From Chloroflexota bacterium (GTDB lineage: Bacteria > Chloroflexota > Limnocylindria > Limnocylindrales > CSP1-4): a DNA stretch of 9,621 nt. Shown in pieces: positions 1 through 7,600 of this stretch (its first letter is position 1; each line of letters begins with the position of its first letter). The translations under genes and the position numbers were made by a program. The notes beneath the pieces are model-generated. The model saw nothing but the letters and a program-made list of their open reading frames with translations. It did not search any database and was not told where the DNA came from. The stretch lies in NCBI GenBank assembly GCA_021786915.1, contig JAJYMP010000359.1, forward strand, positions 1 through 9,621, written 5' to 3'.

Positions 1-1
1 C

Positions 2-232
2 GCGACAAGCCAACGGCAGGCGAACCGGGACGTGGCAGATGACGCCCGCGCAGCGGGGATCCTGTGCAACGTCGCTGACGCCCCGGGGGAGGGCTCCTTC
101 ATCGTCCCGGCCGTCCACCGCTCGGCCGGGATCGTGCTTGCCGTCAGCACTGGCGGGGCGAGCCCGTCGCGGGCGGCCGCGGTCCGGGACCGCCTCGCCG
201 CGGTCCTCGACGGCCCGGACGCCCGCCCATGA
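2..232 (+). CDS. Precorrin-2 dehydrogenase / siroheme synthase N-terminal-type domain, C-terminal part (5' end outside window)
   Basis: The reading frame is open from the first bases and ends at TGA 230-232, leaving 76 codons. They match the end of the NAD-dependent precorrin-2 dehydrogenase/sirohydrochlorin ferrochelatase family (the N-terminal part of CysG, Met8p): an ATS..QANRDVADDAR segment, then the C.VAD....SFIVPAV strand where the family usually has N.VD....F..PA, then the signature AVSTGGASP followed by the helix AAAVRDRLAAVL. By family knowledge, this enzyme oxidises precorrin-2 to sirohydrochlorin and may insert iron, giving siroheme. The NAD-binding Rossmann part lies upstream of the window, so catalytic residues cannot be checked. 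A GTG at 32 could be mistaken for the start, but homology continues upstream of it. The stop overlaps the next ATG (ATGA), which indicates translational coupling with the methyltransferase. Confidence 0.88.
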   Translation, partial: ATSQRQANRDVADDARAAGILCNVADAPGEGSFIVPAVHRSAGIVLAVSTGGASPSRAAAVRDRLAAVLDGPDARP

Positions 233-975
233 GCGGCATCGCCTACCTCGTGGGGGCGGGTCCCGGCAGCGCGGACCTGATCACCGTCCGCGGGTTGCGC
301 CTCCTCCGCGGGGCGGACGCGGTCATCTACGACCACCTCGTCGACGAGGGCCTGCTCGTCGAGGTTGCGCCGGCCGCGGAGCAGATCTACGTCGGCAAGG
401 AGTCAGGCGCCCACACGCTGCCCCAGGAGGTCATCAACGCGCTGCTGGTCGACCGGGTCCGGCGCGGAGCCTGCGTGGTACGCCTCAAGGGCGGCGACCC
501 GTACGTCTTCGGGCGCGGCGGCGAAGAGGCGCTGGCGCTCCGCGAGGCGGGGCTGCCGTTCGAGGTCGTGCCGGGCGTGACGTCGGCCGTCGCGGTGCCG
601 GGGGCCGCCGGGATCCCCGTTACCCACCGAGGCGTCGCGGGCGGGTTCGCGGTGTTCAGCGCACGGACGAGAACGGGCCAGATCGTGGCCGCGTCAGAGG
701 TCGAGCGCTACGCCCGTGTGCCGACGCTCGTGATCCTGATGGGCCACGCCGCCGTGGACCCGATCATGCGCGCCCTGATCGACGCCGGCCGAGACCCCGA
801 CGAGCCCGCCGCCGCCATCTCGCGCGGTGCAACGGGCGCCCAGCGCGTTGTGACCGGCACCCTCGCCACCCTGCCCGGCTGCGTCGCCGCGAGCGACCTG
901 CCACGGCCGGTGACCCTGGTCGTCGGCGTCGTCGTCGCCATGCACTCGCAGATCTCAGGAGCACGGCACGGTTGA
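229..975 (+). CDS. cobA: Uroporphyrinogen-III C-methyltransferase (SUMT)
   Basis: This 248-aa protein has the usual length for a stand-alone SUMT. It transfers two methyl groups from S-adenosylmethionine to uroporphyrinogen III, giving precorrin-2, the branch point to siroheme and cobalamin. Visible family motifs in order are VGAGPGS (residues 8-14, SAM-binding loop), YDHLV (34-38), [17 protein letters not shown] (84-100, the most diagnostic block), VPGVTSA (114-120), GIPVTHRG (128-135), ILMG (169-172) and the [13 protein letters not shown] block (about 202-215). The segment after GIPVTHRG usually contains a T/S-G-H, but here reads FSARTRTG, a modest deviation. The ATG overlaps the upstream dehydrogenase stop by 4 bases, so the two are co-translated and probably act together in siroheme supply; in many bacteria they form one fused CysG protein. 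The symbol reflects the reaction, and the role could equally be labelled sumT or cysG. Confidence 0.95.
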   Translation: MSGIAYLVGAGPGSADLITVRGLRLLRGADAVIYDHLVDEGLLVEVAPAAEQIYVGKESGAHTLPQEVINALLVDRVRRGACVVRLKGGDPYVFGRGGEEALALREAGLPFEVVPGVTSAVAVPGAAGIPVTHRGVAGGFAVFSARTRTGQIVAASEVERYARVPTLVILMGHAAVDPIMRALIDAGRDPDEPAAAISRGATGAQRVVTGTLATLPGCVAASDLPRPVTLVVGVVVAMHSQISGARHG

Positions 976-997
976 CCGTGCGCGGAACCGCAGCAAG

Positions 998-2479
998 ATG
1001 GAGCGCCAACCACCGATGAGCCAGACCACCGCGACGCGACTGCCGTCGCTGATCGAGTCCCACATCCAGGACTACATCCCGGATTCCGAGCGGCACGGTT
1101 CGGCGTGGCGCCAGATGCCGTTCTGGTTCACGCTGAACGCGACGTTTGTGACCGCCTTGACCGGCGTCGTGGGCTTCGCCTTCGGCCTCAGCCTGCCGTG
1201 GACGATCCTCGCGATCGTCCTGGGCAGCGCGTTCGGCACGTTCTTCACGGCGTTCCACGCGTATCAGGGACCGGCCCTCGGCCTGCCCCAGCTGATCCAG
1301 TCACGGGTGCAGTTCGGCTCCAGGGGCGCGGTGCTGGTCAAGGTGATCTCCGTCGTGATCACCGTCGGCTTCGGCCTGTACACCCTGATTGTCGCGGCGG
1401 ATGCGATGGGCCAGATCGCAACGCCGGCGCCCCACAGGTACGCGATCGCGTTCCTCGTCGTCGCCCTGGTGATCGTCGTCCTCGGCCATGACGCGCTGCA
1501 TCTGCTGCTCCGCTGGCTCACCGTGTTCATGGTCCTGGTGTTCGCGGTCCTGACCGTGGCTGTGGCCAGGACGGCGGGCGCGGGCCCCTCGCTGGACGCG
1601 GGCGGCTTCGTGCTGGCGGGCTTCCTCGCGCAGTTCGGCGCGGCGGTCGGCTACCAGATCTCCGTGGCGCCCATCGTGTCCGACTACACCCGCTACCTCC
1701 CGCGGACGACGCCGGCGTGGCGCGTGGTCCTGGCGGTCGGCGGCGGATCGATCGCGTCAGCGGTCTGGATCGAGGTCCTGGGTGCGGTCGTGGTCGCGGC
1801 AACCGGCGCCAAGGACGTCATCGGCGCCATGAATAGCGCCGGCAACCAGCTGTTCGGCGGGTTCGGGACGGTGAGCCTCGCCCTGAGCGTCCCCGTCTCG
1901 ATCCTCATCGCGGGCGTGAGCATCTACAGCGGATTCCTTACCGGCGTCAGCGCGATCGACTCCTTCCGGGCGGTCCGGCCGTCGGCGCCCCTCCGGGTGG
2001 TCGGCCTCACGATCCTGGGGGTCGCGCTCGCGGCCGTCGTCCTCCTGATCCCGCGGGCGTACCTCGACACGTTCGTCGGCTTCCTCGTCGGCCTCACCTA
2101 CTTCGTCATCCCGTGGACGGCCGTGAACCTGGTCGACTTCTACCTCGTCCGGAAGGGTCGCTACGCCGTGGCCGACATCGTGTCGAGCTCAGGCGGCATG
2201 TACGGGCAGTGGTCGTGGCGTGGGCTCCTGGCGTACGCCATCGGCCTCGGGGCCATGGTCCCCTTCTTCGACGCGAGCTGGTTTGTCGGGCCGATCGCTT
2301 CCGCGCTCGGGTATGACATCGCGGCGCTCGTCGGGCTGCCGCTCACCAGCGTCGTCTACTACCTGCTGGCACGTTCGATCGACCTCGAGGCCGAGTCGGC
2401 CGTGGTGGCCCGGGACTCGCAGCGGCTGGCCGCCATGCGGGCCGGGGGCGGAGCAGTGCAGGCGTGCGCCACCGACTGA
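998..2479 (+). CDS. NCS1-family permease, purine/cytosine permease-like
   Basis: This 493-aa integral membrane protein has about 12 hydrophobic segments and belongs to the nucleobase:cation symporter-1 family, nearest the purine-cytosine permease branch (CodB and the fungal FCY type). Diagnostic pieces are the pre-TM1 DYIPDSERHGSAWRQMPFW stretch (25-43), GLPQLIQSRVQFGSRGA (95-111), SDYTRYLP (228-235, family (A/S)DY(S/T)RYLP) and PWTAVNLVDFYLVRKGRYAVADI (372-394). By family knowledge it imports a nucleobase or related N-heterocycle with H+ or Na+; the exact substrate cannot be read from sequence. The start is uncertain: ATG 998 is followed in frame by ATG 1016, and a GGAG at 1000-1003 lies 12 bases before the second one, so the shorter form is possible. 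It begins 22 bases after the SUMT gene with no terminator between, so it is probably cotranscribed. It ends with tandem TGA codons (2477-2482). Confidence 0.92.
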   Translation: MERQPPMSQTTATRLPSLIESHIQDYIPDSERHGSAWRQMPFWFTLNATFVTALTGVVGFAFGLSLPWTILAIVLGSAFGTFFTAFHAYQGPALGLPQLIQSRVQFGSRGAVLVKVISVVITVGFGLYTLIVAADAMGQIATPAPHRYAIAFLVVALVIVVLGHDALHLLLRWLTVFMVLVFAVLTVAVARTAGAGPSLDAGGFVLAGFLAQFGAAVGYQISVAPIVSDYTRYLPRTTPAWRVVLAVGGGSIASAVWIEVLGAVVVAATGAKDVIGAMNSAGNQLFGGFGTVSLALSVPVSILIAGVSIYSGFLTGVSAIDSFRAVRPSAPLRVVGLTILGVALAAVVLLIPRAYLDTFVGFLVGLTYFVIPWTAVNLVDFYLVRKGRYAVADIVSSSGGMYGQWSWRGLLAYAIGLGAMVPFFDASWFVGPIASALGYDIAALVGLPLTSVVYYLLARSIDLEAESAVVARDSQRLAAMRAGGGAVQACATD

Positions 2480-2586
2480 TGACGTGGCGGCCTCTCGCGG
2501 GCTGCCCGCATCGGTCGTGTCCACGGACTCCGTGCTGGGCCGCTGATCGGCGTGCCACCCCGGGTCCCGGCCGACACAGCCGAATC
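2480..2586. other. Short intergenic stretch after the permease gene
   Basis: No gene is evident between the permease stop and the SOS-like promoter. Two very short stem-loops are visible (GCGGG-ctg-CCCGC at about 2499-2511 and CACGG-act-CCGTG at about 2522-2534), but neither has a T-tract. They are too weak to call a terminator. Confidence 0.4.
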
Positions 2587-2637
2587 TTGACGTGGGACAG
2601 GCAAATAGAACATATGTTCTAGCGCGCCCGACAGGAG
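2587..2637 (+). promoter_or_regulatory. SOS-type promoter: TTGACG -35 plus LexA-like palindrome
   Basis: A perfect 16-bp palindrome, TAGAACATATGTTCTA, lies at 2606-2621. It contains GAAC-N4-GTTC, the LexA operator core of Gram-positive bacteria (consensus CGAACNNNNGTTCG), also reported for LexA of the Chloroflexota member Dehalococcoides. Upstream, TTGACG at 2587-2592 matches the -35 consensus at five of six positions, and the palindrome sits where the -10 and start site would be, the usual position for LexA repression. A ribosome-binding site AGGAG follows at 2633-2637. The region is unusually AT-rich for this window. The sequence match is direct; LexA binding and damage induction are inferred. 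Confidence 0.6.
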
Positions 2638-2648
2638 TCGAACGTGCC

Positions 2649-2720
2649 ATGCCGATCGCCGAGCCCGACCGATTGAGCGTCGCGCCGACGGGAGGGCGCC
2701 GGCCCGGAACGACGGTCTAG
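2649..2720 (+). pseudogene. 23-codon stub downstream of the SOS-like promoter
   Basis: ATG 2649, 11 bases after AGGAG, opens a frame of 23 codons (MPIAEPDRLSVAPTGGRRPG, then TTV) ending at TAG 2718-2720. A GTG at 2644 has better spacing (6 bases), but its frame stops after only 10 codons. The stub ends where the IS1380-type transposase frame on the other strand also ends (2717). This suggests an SOS-regulated gene was cut off here and lost its remainder. The peptide is too short to assign to a family. It could also be a genuine short SOS-induced peptide. Confidence 0.35.
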
Positions 2721-2908
2721 CGTTTATCGAGGCCGGCGCGGCGTCGCCGGACGGCGTCCGTACTCCGTTCGCGTTTGAGCACCAGCCGACGCCCCTTCAG
2801 GCCGAGGTGCTGGGCGAGGGTGGCGGGCAGCAGGAGCCCGGCGTCGCTCACCAGTTGCGCCTCGTCGAACGCCACGCCGATCCGGTCGAGGCTGTGGGAG
2901 GATCGCAT
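2717..2908 (-). pseudogene. IS1380-type transposase, N-terminal remnant
   Basis: Read on the minus strand from ATG 2908, the first roughly 38 residues (MRSSHSLDRIGVAFDE, then AQLVSDAGLLLPATLAQHLG) resemble the N-terminus of IS1380-family (DDE, IS4-superfamily-like) transposases: a 'vafDe..LVs.AGLLLPatLA..lGL' pattern. After GLKG the similarity stops; the last 24 residues are a basic, unrelated tail (RRLVLKRERSTDAV and onward) ending at TAG 2719-2717. A full transposase of this family is over 400 aa, so all catalytic residues are gone. The upstream minus-strand DNA (2909 to about 3007) may be the end of the element, but I could not define a terminal inverted repeat or target duplication. Family assignment is from recognition by eye. 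Confidence 0.55.
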
Positions 2909-3473
2909 CCGGCAGGTGTCCTGGTTGACGGTGTTGGTGTTGTTTGAACAACTCCATCGTCCCCGTTCGGAAGGGCACCTGTTTGCGTGTCCCGAATGGT
3001 GAATCACGTCTGGGCTTCGGTGGATCCGGGGTAAGCGGACGCACTGGGCATGGGCGCCACGGGGCGTTTACACGTTGCCCACGCGTCCGCGCTCCGGGCA
3101 GGGGGAGGGCAGCCGCACGCGCTGTCCATGCGCTGCTGCTGCTCACCACAGCGGCAGGGGCCGGCTCGGCCGGTTCCACAGACCCCACCGGGGTGGGCGG
3201 AAGGTTCGTGCGACCCGGCGCCGCGGGCGGACCGTCCGGGACCCGCCGGAGCGCTGGAATCAAAAGGACCGGCCGCAGCGTGGGGGGATACGCCGAGCCG
3301 GTCCCGAGGGAGGGTAGCAGGCGGGGGTCGCTACTTCGCCTCCCACGCGGCCATGCAGGCGCGCTGCAAGTCGGCCGCGCTGTCCGCCTGCCATGTGTCA
3401 GCGCCTTCACGCTCGGGTGGGGGTCCGAGTCGGTGGCCGTCATCTCGGAGCCGAGCCACTGCAGCATCAGAGA
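2909..3473. other. Non-coding or decayed stretch between the transposase remnant and the Ig-like gene
   Basis: No convincing gene fills this stretch. Several long open frames exist on both strands, but their translations are Arg/Pro/Ala-rich and typical of GC-rich shadows. Two hints of former coding are visible. One is a hydrophobic HALLLLTTAAGAGSAGS segment on the plus strand near 3130-3180, in a frame different from the Ig-like gene; it looks like a signal peptide but has no start or ribosome-binding site. The other is a coding-like C-terminus on the minus strand at 3331-3459, listed separately. Overall it reads as degraded sequence. Confidence 0.4.
3331..3459 (-). other. Possible C-terminal gene fragment with coding-like codon use
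   Basis: A minus-strand frame ending at TAG 3333-3331 gives ...ADTWQADSAADLQRACMAAW plus EAK. 21 of its last 23 sense codons end in G or C, and the composition (Trp, Asp, Met, Gln) is unlike the Arg/Pro-rich shadows around it. The nearest usable start is GTG 3459, without a ribosome-binding site, giving 42 aa. It may be the tail of a lost gene. I do not recognise a family. Confidence 0.2.
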
Positions 3474-4265
3474 GGCACGAACGGCTGGTACACCCAGCCC
3501 GTCTCGGCCGCCGTGTCGGCCACCGATGCCGGATCGGGCGTCGCCGAGACCCGCTGCGCCCTCGACCCCGCCTCGATGCCGACCAGCTTCGACGACCTCG
3601 CGGCGGGCTGCCCGTTCCTCGGCACGGGCGCCCCGATCTCCGGTGACGGCATCCACGTTCTGTACGCCGCGTCGCGCGACAGCGCAGGCCTGCTCGATCC
3701 GCCGGTCGGGCGGACGATCCGGGTCGACGGCACGGATCCGGAGCTGTCCTGCCGCCAGGCTGCCTTCGTCCTCGGCGGGACCGGCTCAGTCGTCGCCGAC
3801 GTGTCGGATGCCGGCTCGGGTCCGGCCTCGGCCACCGCCTCCGCTGGCGCGGACACGAGCTCGGTCGGCGCCAGGTCGGTCTCGCTCACGGCCTGGGACC
3901 TCGCCGGGAACAGCGCGATTGCGACGTGCCCGTATGTCGTGGGCTATGACGTCGTCGGGCCCATCGGCCTGAAGTCCGCGTATCGGGCCGGCTCGGTCGT
4001 CCCGGTCCGGATCGGCCTCGCCGCCGCGAGCGGCGCCCGGATCTCCGATGCCAGCGCGGCGACGGTCGCCGGGGCCTGCGGCGTCCGCGCGGCGGTCCGC
4101 GGCGGGGCCTGGGCGTGCGCGACCTATGACGGCAGGACGGACGAGTTCGTCGTCGCGCTGCGGAGCTCGCGGGCGCAGGCCCTCGGCGCGGCGACGCTCG
4201 TCGTCGAGGTCCGGGAGGGTGAGGTCGTGGTCAACACCCTCGAGGCAACGATCACCTTCCGCTGA
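3393..4265 (+). pseudogene. Secreted Ig-like / PxKF-type surface protein, 5'-truncated
   Basis: Recognisable homology begins at about 3474 with GTNGWYTQPVSAAVSATDAG, the opening of a bacterial Ig-like repeat found in large extracellular proteins. A second module follows (about 3735-3960: DGTDPELSC, VSDAGSG, WDLAGNSA), then the terminal PxKF-type module (YRAGSVVPVRIGL, canonical K-A-G-S-x-V-P-V-K-F) ending VVVNTLEATITFR and TGA 4263-4265. Several paired cysteines suit an exported protein. Proteins of this kind carry a signal peptide and usually many repeats or an enzymatic domain upstream. Here the first 27 codons from ATG 3393 look like non-native sequence, with no signal peptide and no ribosome-binding site, so the gene has probably lost its 5' part. 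Codon use from 3474 on is clean, suggesting recent loss. A frameshift relic is an alternative to deletion. Confidence 0.6.
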
Positions 4266-4325
4266 CGCCGCACCCACCTCCTCGAAGTACCGCGGGACAA
4301 GGGCAACCGCACCGCCGTGACAGCC

Positions 4326-4519
4326 TCAGCCGGTCGCTGCAGCCTCGGCCTGGCGCATGGACTGGACAAAGCGCCGAGTCCCCGGTGTGTCCCCCGAGCC
4401 GTCTTGATGGTCGCCACCCTGTTGCCGCCCGCGGCCTGATCGACGATCGTGGATCGCACGTCCGGGAACGCGGTCAGCATCCCGGCGCCGAACCGCACCC
4501 GGCAGGGGCGCCCATCAGC
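4326..4519 (-). pseudogene. SnoaL-like (ester cyclase-type) fragment, frameshifted and internally deleted
   Basis: On the minus strand, about 4519 to 4379 reads GAGMLTAFPDVRSTIVDQ, then AAGGNRVATIKTARGTHRG. This matches the middle of SnoaL-like/ester-cyclase proteins, where AFPD.....D..a.GdrVa....arGTH.G is characteristic of the NTF2-like fold. Around 4379 the coding signal moves to another frame and continues as TRRFVQSMRQAEAAATG to TGA 4328-4326. The normal family C-terminus after GTHRG is about 50-60 residues; only 17 are present, so there is a deletion as well as a frameshift. No intact N-terminus or start is visible upstream. It lies just beyond the 3' end of the large regulator gene, on the same strand. 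Confidence 0.45.
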
Positions 4520-4603
4520 CCTTCGCCGGTCCGCACGGGGCGGCGAGGATGGACCTCCGCGCCGTCGATCCCGGCGGTAGGCAGCCCTCACGGCACGCGA
4601 CGC

Positions 4604-4644
4604 GCTCGGCCGAAGGCCAGAAGGCCCGGCACGGTTCGCCGAGC
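4604..4644 (-). terminator. Candidate transcription end structure of the large regulator gene
   Basis: Immediately after the regulator's stop (TGA 4647-4645) the minus strand contains a 7-bp inverted repeat, GCTCGGC (4644-4638) with GCCGAGC (4610-4604), enclosing a smaller GGCC/GGCC stem at 4615-4626. There is no T-tract, so termination here is plausible rather than shown. Confidence 0.3.
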
Positions 4645-7600
4645 TCACGCGGGTCGCGGAGCCACGCCAGGGGCTCCTGCCGCCGACGGGGAAGGGAGCG
4701 CCTCGAGGGCGAGAGCCAGCGCGTCGGCGATCGACAGGGCCTCCCCGAAACGCCATTCCGCGTCGAGCGCGACGGCATCGAGCTGGCGCCGGACCCTGGC
4801 CACAGTCTCGTCGGTGATCCCCGCTACCAGCGCACGCCGGCCCCCGATCTCCTGACGCACCGTCGACAAGCTGGCGAGTAACCGGAGTGCGACGCCCGAG
4901 TTCCCCGTCATGGCCAGGACGCGTGCCGCCCGGGCCAGGTCGACGGCGCTGTCGAGGTGATCGCCCTGCTCAGCATGGATGCGCAGGCTCTCGCGAAGCA
5001 TCCACAGCGAGTCGCTGAGGCGACCCTCGTCGTACGCATAGGCGCCGAGTGTGCCGAGGATGCTGGCTTCGAGGCGTGGATTGTGCGTGGCGCGAGCGAG
5101 CCGGAGCGAGTCCGCGAGAAGGGTGGCGGCGCGCACCCGGTCACCCGAGTCCTCGAGGCTGTTGGCCAGGCTCCGCACGGCCAGAAGGGCGGAGTGCTCG
5201 TCAGCCAGCTCGCGGAACACTCGGATGCTGTCCGCGAACAGCTCCTGCGCCCGCGGCGGATCGCCCGCGGCGTCGGTGGCGTTGCCGAGCATGAACCCGC
5301 AGTACGCGGCGCCCCAGCGATCGCCGAGTGATCGATGGAGCGACAAGCCCTCCTGCGCCCGGCGCATGGCGGCATCCGTATCCCCGAGGTTCATGGCCAT
5401 CACGGCCGCACCGATGAGCGCCTTGCCCCTCGCCGGCGTCGGCCGCGGATCTCGCTCCAAGGCGGCCTCGAGCCGTGAGCGGCCCTCGCTCAGGTGCCCG
5501 CGGAGGTACCAGAAGCGCCAGAGCGCGCCGGCCAGCGCCTGCTGTGCCTCGGCGTCACCTTCCGCCGCAAGGTGGCCCAGCGCTGCGCGCAGGTTGTCGA
5601 GGTCGACCTCGAGGCGGTCGAGCCACCCGCCGGGGTCCCCCCGCAGGTGTGGCTCGGCGCGCTCGGCGAGTGACAGGAAATGGCTGGCATGGCGGGCCCG
5701 CACCTCCCGGGCCGAAGCGCCCTTGAGGAGCAGGTCCGCGGCGAAGCCGCGGATCGTGTCCAGCATCGAGAACCTGGGGCGCTGCACGTCGCCGGCGGCG
5801 CGGACGAGGCTCAGGTCCACGAGGCTTGCCAAAGCCCGGACGACGTCGATGCCGTCGCCGCACACCGCTTCGACCGCTTCCAGGTCAGCGCCGCCGGCGA
5901 AGACGGCCAGCCGCTCGAAGAGTCGACGTTCGCGCTCCTCGAGCAGGTCGTGACTCCAGGCGATCGTCGCGCGCAGGCTCTCGTGTCGGGGTGAAGCCGC
6001 TCGCAGCCCGGCGTCGAGCAGCTCGAGGCGGCGGTCCAGGCGCTCCGTGAACGCCGCCGGCGGGAGCACCGCCACCCGGGACGCGGCCAGCTCGATCGCG
6101 AGCGGGAGGCCGTCGAGGGCGACGCACAGATCGGCGACCGCTCGGGCATTGGCGGCGTTCACCGTGAACTCCGGTCGCAGGGCGCGGGCGCGGTCCGTGA
6201 ACAGCAACACCGAGTCGAAGGCCATGAGGCGAGCCGGGTCGCCGATGTCGGGCGGAGTCGCGAGCGGCCCGATCTCGTAGACCCGCTCGCCCGGGATCTG
6301 AAGCGGAGCCCGGCTCGTGATGAGGAAGCGGACGAGCGGGGACTCCCGCGCCAGCCGACCGATGGCCGGCGCGGCCGCCAGCAGGTGCTCGAAGTTGTCG
6401 AGCACCAGTAGCAGCTCGAGGTCCTCCAGCTCAACCGGTCTTCCCCGCACGGCGGCCGCGCTCGTCCTGCCAGTGTCCAGGGCGCGGGAGACGGTTGGCC
6501 CCACGAGCGACGGGTCAGCGAGTGGTGCAAGCTCGACCAGGTGGATCCCGTCCGGGAACCGATCCACCAGCTCGGCTGCGGCGTGCAGCGCGAGCCTCGT
6601 CTTGCCGGTCCCTCCGGGACCCGTGAGCGTCACGATCCGCTCGGCGCCGCTGGCCACCAGTTCTGCGATCGCGTCGGTTTCAAGCTCGCGGCCGACGAGG
6701 GACGTCGGCTGCGGCGGCAGGCTGACCGGCCTCGTCTCGAGGCTGGGGATCGGTGGGTAGCGCGACGGTCGGCGGGGATCGTCCAGCTGGTACACATGTC
6801 GCGCCGGGGCCAGGTCCGTCAGGAGGTGCTCTCCGAGGTCGACGATTCCGAGGTCGTGGCGAGCGGTGTCCTCGAGCAGGCGGCGGGTTGCCTCCGAAAC
6901 CAGAGTCTGACCGGGGTGGGCGGCTCGGCGGAGATGCCCGGCGCTGCGAGCGCCAGGTTCCCGGCGCCACTCGCCACGCCCGGATGCTGCGGCCGAGTCC
7001 AGACCGATGCGCGGTCGGGCGTCGAGATGCCGCGTCGCCGCCTGCATGTCGAGGGCGGCGTCCGCGGCATCCGAGGAGCGACGGAAGGTCGCCGTCAGGG
7101 GGTCCTCGGCGATCACGACGCCGTGGTGGCGTGGAACGACCGCTCGCAGGGATTGGCTGCGCTCGGCGTCCGCGCCACGCCGCGACTGTCCGTGTCGGTG
7201 GAGCGGGGCGAGATCGGCTGACAGGAACGTCAAGATCGAGCCCGGCGCGGGAGGCTCGATCACGAGCGGTCCCGGCGCATCGAGGCCAGGGTCCTGCTCG
7301 AGGATCTGGCGCTCGAGACGTTGCAGGGACGGGCTTGGGTCGATCCCGAGTTCGTCAGCCAGTGCCCGTCTGACCTGCTGGGCGACCTGAAGCGCGTCCG
7401 CCTGCCTGCCGGCGCGGTACAAGGCGAGCATCAGCTGCTCTCGGAGCCGTTCCCGAAGGGGGTGCTCGGCGAGCATCTGCTGGAGTTCGGGGATCAGCTC
7501 CTCGTGTCGGCCCAGTGCCAGGTCGGCCCCTGCCTTCTGCTCGAGGATGCCCAGCTGGAGGTCCTCCAAGCGGGCCACCTGCCCGGCGAGGTCGGCGCCA

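Noticed and set aside
39..1019. 326-codon plus-strand frame over the methyltransferase
   Set aside because: It is out of frame with clear SUMT motifs, and its translation is low-complexity Arg/Pro.
2631..2650. AGGAGTCGAACGTGCC looks like part of a tRNA on either strand
   Set aside because: No complementary stem bases and no cloverleaf; it is better explained as a ribosome-binding site after the SOS-like box.
2724..3656. 310-codon minus-strand frame over the transposase remnant
   Set aside because: It runs out of frame with the transposase homology, and its composition is that of a GC-rich shadow.
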